NCBI RefSeq assembly: GCF_036248255.1
Contig: NZ_CP109178.1
Span: 930,001 to 994,000, forward strand
Reading direction: 5' to 3'
DNA length: 64,000 nucleotides
DNA from: Streptomyces sp. NBC_01717
Lineage (GTDB): Bacteria; Actinomycetota; Actinomycetes; Streptomycetales; Streptomycetaceae
The notes under the pieces were generated by a model. The model was not told the origin of the DNA, ran no database searches, and was given only the letters and a program-made list of their open reading frames with translations. This document shows, in pieces, positions 57,317 to 64,000 of the stretch; the first letter of the stretch is position 1; each line of letters starts with the position of its first letter. Position numbers and translations under genes: made by a program.

Positions 57317-58733
57317 ACTCGGAGCCGCGGCGTACCCGTGCGGCCCTGCGGGCCTCGGCCATCTTGCGGGCGTCACCGCCCCGGCGGGATGCACCACCGG
57401 TGCGCCCCGATTCGCCTCGGGGGGTACCCATGCCGCGGAACGGAGCGTTGCCGGTCTTCGGGCGCGCGGCGGCAGGACCGCCGTCGAGGGGAACGCCGGA
57501 GGGGGTCCGGGCACCCGTGATCCGGCTCAGTTCCGCCTCGCCCGAGCGCACCGCGGTGATCTTCGGCGTGATGCCGGCATCAGCCATGAGCCTGCTCATT
57601 TCGCGGCGCCCGCTCGAAGGGACCAGGGTGACGACGCTGCCGGACTCACCGGCGCGGGCGGTGCGCCCTGCACGGTGCAGATAGTCCTTGTGGTCGCTGG
57701 GCGGGTCGACGTTGACCACCAGGTCGAGGTCGTCCACGTGCAGGCCCCGGGCGGCGACGTTGGTGGCCACCAGCGCGGTGACCTGACCGTTCTTGAACTG
57801 GGCGAGGGTGCGCGTGCGCTGGGGCTGGGACTTTCCGCTGTGCAGCGCGGCCGCACGGACACCGCTGGCCCGCAGGTGCTTGGTCAATTGGTCGACCGCA
57901 TGCTTGGTGTCCAGGAACAGGAGCACCCGGCCGTCGCGGGCCGCGATCTCGGTCGTGACGGCGTACCTGTCGGCGCCGTGGACGGTCAGCACATGGTGTT
58001 CCATCGTCGTGACCGCCCCCGCCGACGGGTCGACCGAGTGGACCACCGGGTCGTGGAGGTAGCGGCGGACCAGCAGGTCGACATCACGGTCCAAGGTCGC
58101 CGAGAACAGCATGCGCTGCCCGCCGGGGCGCACCTGATCGAGCAGTTCGGTGACCTGGGGCAGAAAGCCCAGGTCGCACATCTGGTCGGCCTCGTCCAGC
58201 ACGGTGATACGCACCCGGTCCAGGCGGCAGTCCTTGCGCTCGATGAGGTCGTGGAGGCGTCCGGGGGTCGCTACGACGACCTCGGCCCCGGCCCGCAGCG
58301 CACCGGCCTGCCTGCCGATCGATATGCCGCCGACCACTGTGACCATCCGCAGCTGCAGGGCCCGGGCGTACGGTGTGAGCGCCTCGCCGACCTGCTGGGC
58401 CAGCTCCCTGGTGGGGACGAGGATCAACCCGAGCGGCTGCTTCGGCTCCGCACGCCGGCTCGCGATCCGCGTGAGCAGCGCCAGGCCGAAAGCCAGAGTC
58501 TTGCCCGATCCGGTGCGCCCCCGGCCCAGGACGTCCCGGCCTGCGAGGGAGTTCGGCAGCGTCGCCGCCTGGATCGGGAACGGGTGGTTCACGCCGAGGC
58601 CGGTGAGCGTCTCCAGCAGGGCGAGCGGCAGGTCCAGGTCGGCGAACGACGCCGCCGCCGGGAGGGCCGGGGTGACCGTATCCGGCAGTGCGAATTCACC
58701 CGTCGGGGCGTTCGTGCGAGCTGAGCGCGTCAT
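57315..58733 (-). CDS. DEAD-box RNA helicase
   Basis: 472 residues from the ATG with GAGGAAGG upstream; the longer frame has no start signals. Q-motif glutamine 55 lies in HPFPIQAATLP. Walker A is GRTGSGKT (72-79), motif Ia PTRELAQQ, GG, motif Ib TPGRL, DEAD box VLDEADQM, motif III SAT and motif VI HRAGRTARAG. A basic Gly/Arg-rich tail (~395-472, GRTGGASRRGGDARK) provides non-specific RNA binding. It unwinds short RNA duplexes in ribosome assembly or mRNA decay, often cold-induced. A 130-bp 5' leader before the ATG could carry cold-shock control. Confidence 0.93.
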   Translation of the reverse strand: MTRSARTNAPTGEFALPDTVTPALPAAASFADLDLPLALLETLTGLGVNHPFPIQAATLPNSLAGRDVLGRGRTGSGKTLAFGLALLTRIASRRAEPKQPLGLILVPTRELAQQVGEALTPYARALQLRMVTVVGGISIGRQAGALRAGAEVVVATPGRLHDLIERKDCRLDRVRITVLDEADQMCDLGFLPQVTELLDQVRPGGQRMLFSATLDRDVDLLVRRYLHDPVVHSVDPSAGAVTTMEHHVLTVHGADRYAVTTEIAARDGRVLLFLDTKHAVDQLTKHLRASGVRAAALHSGKSQPQRTRTLAQFKNGQVTALVATNVAARGLHVDDLDLVVNVDPPSDHKDYLHRAGRTARAGESGSVVTLVPSSGRREMSRLMADAGITPKITAVRSGEAELSRITGARTPSGVPLDGGPAAARPKTGNAPFRGMGTPRGESGRTGGASRRGGDARKMAEARRAARVRRGSE

Positions 58734-58915
58734 GGAAGCCTTCCTCGATGTGCGGCACGTATCGAGGAATTCCCGACAGACGGAGAAGCCGGCAAACCGC
58801 AAGAACGGGCAAGTGAAGATGGTGGAGGCCATCAACGGTAGCAGTCGGTGCTCACCAGGAGCGTGAAAGCGCAAGCACCGGAGGGGCCGACCGCCTCACC
58901 ACTGCGGTCCGGTCC

Positions 58916-58945
58916 CTGACCACGGCTGTCCGGATCACATAGGCT
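58916..58945 (+). promoter_or_regulatory. promoter of YciO-type gene, leaderless
   Basis: CTGACC (58916-58921), 18-base spacer, TAGGCT (58940-58945), then exactly six bases to the ATG at 58952. No ribosome site is present. Confidence 0.6.
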
Positions 58946-58951
58946 CGGCGG

Positions 58952-59572
58952 ATGGCAAAGTACTTTGACGTGCACCCCGAGAATCCTCAGCGGCGCGCCA
59001 TCAGCAGCGTGGCCGACAGCATCCGCTCCGGTGCGCTCGTCGCGTACCCGACGGACTCCTGTTATGCCCTGGGATGCCAGCTGGGCAACCGTGACGGCAT
59101 CAGCCGCATCCGGTCGATCCGGAACCTCGACGATCGTCACCACTTCACGCTCGTGTGCGAGGACTTCGCGCAGCTGGGCCAGTTCGTGCACATCGACAAC
59201 GATGTGTTCCGCGCGATCAAGGCAGCCACGCCCGGCAGCTACACCTTCATCCTGCCTGCGACGAAGGAGGTGCCGCGCCAGCTGCTGCACCCCAAGAAGA
59301 AGACGGTCGGAGTCCGCATTCCCGACCATGCTGTCGCTCAGGCCCTGGTCGCCGAGCTCGGCGAGCCGCTGCTGTCGAGCACGCTGCTCCTTCCCGACGA
59401 GGACGAGCCGTTGACGCAGGGCTGGGAGATCAAGGAGCGGCTCGACCACGTGGTGGACGCCGTGGTCGACTCGGGAGACTGCGGCACCGAACCGACCACG
59501 GTCATCGACTTCTCCGACGGCGAAGCGGAGATCGTACGCCGAGGAGCAGGCGACACCACACGCTTCGAGTAG
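58952..59572 (+). CDS. YciO/YrdC/Sua5-family (threonylcarbamoyl-AMP synthase-like) protein
   Basis: 206 residues. The Sua5/YrdC nucleotide-binding pattern is visible in GALVAYPTDSCYALGCQLGN, SRIRSIRNLDDRHHFTLVC, PGSYTFILPATKEVPRQL and KKKTVGVRIPDH. It lacks the C-terminal Sua5 domain and matches the YciO subgroup, which binds RNA/ATP but whose synthase activity is weak or uncertain compared with TsaC. It may contribute to t6A tRNA modification. It is expressed from a leaderless promoter and precedes gltD on the same strand by 88 bp. Confidence 0.88.
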   Translation: MAKYFDVHPENPQRRAISSVADSIRSGALVAYPTDSCYALGCQLGNRDGISRIRSIRNLDDRHHFTLVCEDFAQLGQFVHIDNDVFRAIKAATPGSYTFILPATKEVPRQLLHPKKKTVGVRIPDHAVAQALVAELGEPLLSSTLLLPDEDEPLTQGWEIKERLDHVVDAVVDSGDCGTEPTTVIDFSDGEAEIVRRGAGDTTRFE

Positions 59573-59660
59573 CCGTACCACAGCCCGATGAAAGAAGGAT
59601 GAACCAGGCGTACGCTGACAAAAACGCCGGTACACCGCAATTGGGCGATGGAGGCGGGGC

Positions 59661-61178
59661 ATGACCGACCCCCACGGCTTCCTCAAAGTTCCCCGTCGGC
59701 CCGTTCCGGCGCGCCCCGTCGACGAACGGCTGGGCGACTGGAACGAGGTCTATGCGGGGCAGGCACGGCTTCCGCTCGTGTCCGAGCAGGCGGGGCGCTG
59801 CATGGACTGCGGCATACCGTTCTGTCACAGCGGCTGTCCGCTGGGGAATCTGATCCCCGAGTGGAACGCGTACGCGGCGAAGGACGACTGGTGGGCCGCC
59901 GCCGAGCGACTGCACGCGACGAACAACTTCCCGGAATTCACCGGGCGGCTGTGCCCGGCCCCATGTGAGGACGCCTGCGTGCTCACCATCAATGCCGATC
60001 CAGTGACGATCAAGAACGTCGAGCAGGCGATCGCCGACGAGATCTGGGCGCGCGGATACGCGCCACCGCGACCGCCCGAGCGGCTCAGCGGGAAGACCGT
60101 CGCCGTCATCGGCTCCGGACCGGCCGGACTGGCGGCGGCACAACAACTCACCCGTATCGGTCACACCGTCGCCGTCTACGAGCGCGCCGACCGCGTCGGC
60201 GGACTGCTGCGCTACGGCATACCCGCGTTCAAGATGGAGAAGCAGCACTTGAACCGCCGCATCGAGCAGATGCGCTCGGAGGGCACGAAGTTCCGCACGG
60301 GCGTGGACGTCGGCAGCGATCTCGACGCCATCGAGCTCACCAGACGTCACGACGCGGTGGTCGTGGCCGTCGGAGCCAGGGGACAGCGGGAGCTGCCTGT
60401 CCCTGGCCGTGAGCTGCACGGCATCCATCAGGCCATGGACTACCTGACCTTCGCCAACCGGGTCAGGGAGGGCGACTACGTCTCGTCCCCCGTCACAGCC
60501 GAGGGCAAGCACGTGGTGATCATCGGAGGCGGCGACACCGGCTCGGACTGTCTGGGCACCGCCCTGCGTCAGGGCGCGACGTCCGTGGTGCAGCTGGACA
60601 TCAATCCGGAGCCCGGCGAGGTCCGGCGGGAGACCGAGCCCTGGCCCACGTATCCGAAGGTCTACCGGATCTCCCATGCGCATGAAGAGGGCCGGGGACG
60701 GGAGGGTACGGATCCGCGAATCTTCTCCTCCGCCACCCTCCGTCTCGAAGGGGACCGGCACGGCCACGTCCGCGGCATACGCCTGGCGGAAGTGGAACCC
60801 GAGGACAGAAGGCCGCGGCCGGACACCGAGCACGTGATCGCGGCGGATCTGGTCCTGCTCGCACTCGGCTTCTACGGTCCCGAACGGGGCACCGGTCTGA
60901 TGAAGCAGCTCGCGCTCACGCTGGACGACCGGGGCAACTTCGCCCGGGATGCCGACTTCGCCGCCGAAACGACGGATCGGGCCCGGAGCCCCGAGCGGAC
61001 GGTCCGTACCGGGACGGACGGGGTCTTCATCGCCGGCGACGCGGGACGTGGCCAGTCCCTTGTGGTGTGGGCCATCGCAGAGGGACGGTCCGCGGCGGCC
61101 GCAGCGGACCGCTATCTGAGCGGCTCCACAGAGCTGCCGGCCCCCGTCGCCCCGAGCGACCGCCCCCTGGTGGCATGA
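59661..61178 (+). CDS. gltD: glutamate synthase small subunit (GltD-type)
   Basis: 505 residues; ATG after GGAGGCGGGG. Two N-terminal Fe-S cysteine clusters appear as GRCMDCGIPFCHSGCPL and LCPAPCEDAC. FAD is bound by VIGSGPAGLAAAQQL and NADPH by VIIGGGDTGSDCLGT. The C-terminal GVFIAGDAGRGQSLVVWAIAEG is the family end. It transfers electrons from NADPH to GltB for glutamine-to-glutamate conversion. No gltB is adjacent, so it is either a partner for a distant GltB or a stand-alone NADPH-dependent electron donor, as in other GltD-like flavoproteins. Confidence 0.92.
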   Translation: MTDPHGFLKVPRRPVPARPVDERLGDWNEVYAGQARLPLVSEQAGRCMDCGIPFCHSGCPLGNLIPEWNAYAAKDDWWAAAERLHATNNFPEFTGRLCPAPCEDACVLTINADPVTIKNVEQAIADEIWARGYAPPRPPERLSGKTVAVIGSGPAGLAAAQQLTRIGHTVAVYERADRVGGLLRYGIPAFKMEKQHLNRRIEQMRSEGTKFRTGVDVGSDLDAIELTRRHDAVVVAVGARGQRELPVPGRELHGIHQAMDYLTFANRVREGDYVSSPVTAEGKHVVIIGGGDTGSDCLGTALRQGATSVVQLDINPEPGEVRRETEPWPTYPKVYRISHAHEEGRGREGTDPRIFSSATLRLEGDRHGHVRGIRLAEVEPEDRRPRPDTEHVIAADLVLLALGFYGPERGTGLMKQLALTLDDRGNFARDADFAAETTDRARSPERTVRTGTDGVFIAGDAGRGQSLVVWAIAEGRSAAAAADRYLSGSTELPAPVAPSDRPLVA

Positions 61179-61244
61179 GCGCTTCCGGTACCCCGTGCCC
61201 ACGATCAAGACCACTGCTTCGCCGGAGCCACGACGACCTTCCGC

Positions 61245-62465
61245 CTACGCTCCTGCGGCATGCTGGATCATGAGATGACGGGGACCGCGCAGCACGGGAC
61301 TGCGCCGGTACGGAGGTGGGTCCTCGACCAGGCGGGGGTCGTCGAGGCTGCGCACGAGCGCACTGAGTGCGATCTGCGCCTCGACACGGGCGAGCGGGGC
61401 ACCGAAGCAGTTGTGGATGCCACTGCCGAAGCCGAAGTGCTGATTGTCCTCACGCATCGGGTCGAAACGGTCCGGGTCGTCGAACCTCAGGGGGTCCCGG
61501 TTGCCGGAGGCGAGGACAAGGATCAGGGAGGCGCCCTTCGGGACGGTGACCCCCGCGACCTCGATGTCGGTGAGCGGCGAGCGCTGCGGCAGGAACTGGA
61601 CCGGGGGCTCGTAGCGCAGCAGTTCCTCCACGGTCCTCGGCATGAGTTCGGGCGCGGCACGCAACTTCGCCAGGATGTCGGGGTGTCGCAGGAGGGTGAG
61701 CATGCCGTTGGTGATCAGGTTGACGGTCGTCTCGTGTCCGGCGATGAGCAGCAGTACAGCCGTGGCCATCAGTTCCGGCTGGGTGAGACGGCCTTCGGGT
61801 CCTTCGTCGTTGGCCAGCGCGGAGAGCATGTCGCCGGACGGGTGGCCACGCCGCTCTTCGGCGAGGTCGCCCAGATAGTGCGCCATGGCGTCCCGCGCCT
61901 CCATGGCCGACTGTCGACGCTGCTCCGGGTCCTCCCCGTGACTGAAGTCGAAGCCGGCGATGATCGTGTTCGTCCAGGCGCGGACGCGGGGCACATCTTC
62001 CTGGGGCACGCCCAGGAGCCCGCAGATCACGGTGACGGGCAGCGGGTAGGCGAAGTCGTCGACGAGGTCGATCCGGTCCTTGCCCCGGAACGCCTGGATC
62101 AGTTCCTCGGCGATCCGGGTGATGTCACCCTGCAGGGCGTCGATCCGTCCTGGGGAGTGCGGCGGGCCGAAAGGGCGCATGGCGATGCGGCGGAGCCGGT
62201 CGTGTTCGGGGTCGTCGACGCCGATGAAGGCCGGCGGCATGTCGTCCGACCTGGCCAGCAGCGGGTCCGGATCCGTTCGGTTACGCAGGTCCGAACTGAT
62301 CCGCGGGTCGTGGAGGAGCGCGGCGATCTCATGGTAGGTGCCCACCAGGTAGCTGCCGTCGCCCTGTCGTGACACGCCGTTCTCGCGGAGTTCTGCGTAG
62401 AGCGGATACGGGTCGGCACGGTTCGCGTAGTCGGTGATGCGTTCAAAGAGGGTGTCCGGGGGCAT
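61245..62465 (-). CDS. cytochrome P450
   Basis: 406 residues; ATG after GAGGAG. I-helix oxygen motif AGHETT (242-247), ExxR Glu281-Arg284, and heme loop FGFGSGIHNCFGAPLAR with Cys353 as the thiolate ligand. The length and lack of a membrane anchor are those of soluble bacterial class I P450s (CYP105/107-like). It mono-oxygenates an unknown lipophilic substrate, receiving electrons through ferredoxin and a reductase. The reductase-like gene upstream on the same strand is the obvious partner, but no ferredoxin gene lies in the 371-bp gap. Confidence 0.94.
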   Translation of the reverse strand: MPPDTLFERITDYANRADPYPLYAELRENGVSRQGDGSYLVGTYHEIAALLHDPRISSDLRNRTDPDPLLARSDDMPPAFIGVDDPEHDRLRRIAMRPFGPPHSPGRIDALQGDITRIAEELIQAFRGKDRIDLVDDFAYPLPVTVICGLLGVPQEDVPRVRAWTNTIIAGFDFSHGEDPEQRRQSAMEARDAMAHYLGDLAEERRGHPSGDMLSALANDEGPEGRLTQPELMATAVLLLIAGHETTVNLITNGMLTLLRHPDILAKLRAAPELMPRTVEELLRYEPPVQFLPQRSPLTDIEVAGVTVPKGASLILVLASGNRDPLRFDDPDRFDPMREDNQHFGFGSGIHNCFGAPLARVEAQIALSALVRSLDDPRLVEDPPPYRRSPVLRGPRHLMIQHAAGA

Positions 62466-62836
62466 GCGTGGGGCTCCTCATCGAGCATGTGCGGCGGTCG
62501 GGGGTTCACAACTGCTGGGCATGCAAGCTGCTTTGGTGAACATGGGCACGATTGAGTGAACGGTGTGACATTCGGTGGGTGTGTCTGGCGGGGTGTGTGT
62601 AGCGTTCTCGGTGCGATCTGGGACGCCGGGTGTGGCGTCAGCAGTCGGGGCCCCCGTGTCACCAGCGAGATGGTTCGGGGCCTCCCCGTCGCCTCTGGCC
62701 ACACCCATATGGCCAGGTCGTAGGGATCCCGCCCGCCCGGGACGGACCGCATACGGGATATGCGTCGCCGACCGGGACGCGAAAGCGGAGGACCAGTGCG
62801 CCCAAGACCGTTCGGGGCGTGCCGTTGAGCCAGGAC
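62466..62836. other. intergenic region between reductase-like gene and P450
   Basis: 371 bases. I checked for a 60-70-residue ferredoxin on the minus strand and found no CxxxxxC cluster. A 17-bp symmetric element CGCATA-CGGGA-TATGCG lies at 62748-62764. GTGAAC occurs twice near 62536 and 62556 (14-base spacing) in a less GC-rich patch likely to hold the P450 promoter. Confidence 0.45.
62748..62764. promoter_or_regulatory. inverted repeat upstream of P450
   Basis: CGCATA and TATGCG arms with a 5-base centre. Short stem; could be a weak terminator after the reductase gene or an operator. Confidence 0.3.
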
Positions 62837-64000
62837 TCACTCCTGCTCACTGCCCAGGAACGGTGATTCGGCCCGCACCAGAATCAGGTGCCGGTCCGGC
62901 AGATGACCGGTGAGAGCCACGGTCGGACCGTGCGAGAGCAGCTGAGGGGACGGCACGTCGGAGGGGACGGGCGTGGGCGAACCGGACCGGTCGGCGGCAC
63001 CGGGAGCGGGTGGGAACGGCGCCGCCGACTCGATGAGGTACTGGTAGTGCTCCAGCCACTTGGCGCGGTTCACACTGACCGCCGCGGTGACACGTCCCCG
63101 GTAGCCGTAGACGGCAACGAACCGGCCCTCGCGCAACGAGCCCTGGGCGATGACAACTTGATCGGAGAAGGTCGGTACGCCCACGGACTTGATGTTGAGG
63201 CCGAACTGGCTGGACCAGAAGGCGGGCACCGACAGGTGCGGGCGCCTGCGTGGTCCCGGGCTGATCATGTTGTGGGCCGCCACCTCGGCCTGCGCAACCG
63301 CGTTGCCCCAGTGTTCGAGGGAGAGCATCTGGTACTCGAAGAGGGGATGCGGGAAGCGTGCCACGTCTCCGGCGACGAAGACATCGTCGGTGACGATCCC
63401 GTACATGTCGAAGGCGCGGCACCCCGCGTCGCAGGCGACGCCTCGAGGGCCCGCGGCCAGGCCTGATCCGTCAAGCCATTCGGTGTTGCGGATGGCTCCC
63501 AACGCGACCACGGCGACATCGGCGTCGATCCGGCGGCCGTCGGAGAACTCGGCACCGGTGAGCCGGCCGTTGCTGCCCTTCAGAGCGGTGACGGTCACGC
63601 CGCAGCGCAGGTCGACCCCGTGTGCACGCTGCAGCCGCCCCGCATAACTGCCGAGTGTCCCGCCGAGCGCGCCGACGAGAGGCGAGGGTCCGCGTTCGGC
63701 GACCGTTACGTCGAGACCGCGCTCCCGGCAGGCGGACGCGATTTCCGAGCCGATGAATCCGGCGCCGATCACCAGGACCCGGCGCGGTCCTGCGTCGAGG
63801 AGTTCGGCGAGGCGGGCCGCGTCGTCATTCGTACGCAGGGTGAGTACGCCGTCCAGACGGGCTTCGTCGGAGTTCGCCCATGGTCGGGCCCGGGTCCCGG
63901 TGGCGATCAGCAGCCGGTCGAAGGGAAGCTCTTCGCCGTCGGCGAGGATCACCCGCTTCTTGATCGGGTCGACCCCGACGGCACGGACACCGAGCTTCCA
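62837..64000 (-). CDS. ferredoxin reductase-type FAD/NAD(P) oxidoreductase (5' end outside window)
   Basis: 387 residues visible; the frame is open at the window edge (sequence before the first internal GTG reads WKLGVRAVGVDPIKKR). The N-terminal part has DRLLIATGTRARPW; the NAD(P) motif is VLVIGAGFIGSEIASACRERG, and the second FAD motif DVFVAGDVARFPHPLF. The C-terminal domain (SSQFGLNIKSVGVP, GSLREGRFVAVYGYRGRVTAAVSVNRAK) is the Reductase_C fold of class I ferredoxin/rubredoxin reductases such as putidaredoxin reductase. The last ~45 residues are Pro/Ser-rich and probably disordered. It likely delivers electrons to the P450 downstream via an unlinked ferredoxin. Confidence 0.92.
   Translation of the reverse strand, partial: WKLGVRAVGVDPIKKRVILADGEELPFDRLLIATGTRARPWANSDEARLDGVLTLRTNDDAARLAELLDAGPRRVLVIGAGFIGSEIASACRERGLDVTVAERGPSPLVGALGGTLGSYAGRLQRAHGVDLRCGVTVTALKGSNGRLTGAEFSDGRRIDADVAVVALGAIRNTEWLDGSGLAAGPRGVACDAGCRAFDMYGIVTDDVFVAGDVARFPHPLFEYQMLSLEHWGNAVAQAEVAAHNMISPGPRRRPHLSVPAFWSSQFGLNIKSVGVPTFSDQVVIAQGSLREGRFVAVYGYRGRVTAAVSVNRAKWLEHYQYLIESAAPFPPAPGAADRSGSPTPVPSDVPSPQLLSHGPTVALTGHLPDRHLILVRAESPFLGSEQE

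Noticed and set aside
62478..62840. Possible ferredoxin gene between reductase and P450
   Set aside because: The frame has no Fe-S cysteine pattern and reads like non-coding DNA.

Overview
The window is high-GC DNA with strong G/C bias at third codon positions, many GTG starts, Tat and lipoprotein signals, and gene families typical of soil actinomycetes (DyP peroxidase, YVTN propeller, M4 protease, ROK-controlled sugar locus, GntR/FCD regulator, AlkB, P450). It looks like a chromosomal segment of Streptomyces or a close relative, with an accessory (arm-like) rather than core gene mix. I saw no rRNA, tRNA or CRISPR array.

Layout. 1-5.5 kb: 3' end of an MFS exporter with an unusual C-terminal tail, then three oxidoreductases on the minus strand (beta-hydroxyacid dehydrogenase, SDR, formaldehyde-dehydrogenase-type ADH) and an integrase relic. 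5.5-8 kb: divergent MFS transporter and ArsR-type regulator with a clear palindromic operator between them. 8.4-12.7 kb: Tat-exported DyP peroxidase plus lipoprotein propeller, then two Rossmann oxidoreductases, one an SDR that seems to lack its catalytic Tyr/Lys. 12.8-18.7 kb: membrane PP2C phosphatase, MerR-like regulator, AlkB and a ClpC-type unfoldase. 19-24.4 kb: geranylgeranyl-reductase-like flavoprotein, GH29 fucosidase with a convergent AraC regulator, and an ornithine/lysine/arginine-decarboxylase homologue without its PLP lysine. 24.7-30.4 kb: polyamine-type ABC importer (potA, binding protein, two permeases) divergent from a GntR regulator that overlaps a soluble Cache-domain protein. 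30.5-43 kb: the best organised block, a GH36 alpha-galactosidase divergent from ROK regulator, sugar-binding lipoprotein, two permeases, secreted GH27, secreted GH95 and SGNH esterase, closed by a strong hairpin. 43.3-64 kb: NAD kinase, aldo/keto reductase, SDR, P-loop kinase, NTF2-like protein, dihydrolipoyl dehydrogenase, TrmB/LuxR-like regulator, M4 metalloprotease with a large extra C-terminal domain, TauD-type dioxygenase, quinone oxidoreductase, DEAD-box helicase, YciO/Sua5 protein, GltD, and a cytochrome P450 downstream of a ferredoxin-reductase-like flavoprotein that runs off the window.

How the parts fit. The 30.5-43 kb locus reads as one programme: secreted glycosidases and an esterase trim a galactose- and fucose- (or L-galactose-) bearing glycan, the ABC system imports the products (its ATPase is not encoded here and is probably shared), the intracellular GH36 finishes hydrolysis, and the ROK protein represses through a palindrome next to its own promoter. 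The polyamine block couples import to a one-component GntR regulator and a possible cytoplasmic Cache sensor. The most unusual protein-level observations are the lysine-less decarboxylase homologue, the GH95 with two altered active-site positions, the SDR without YxxxK and the propeller-extended M4 protease. At DNA level, five genes show a TANNNT box exactly six bases before the start codon, which predicts leaderless mRNAs, and several perfect palindromes or hairpins lie between genes.
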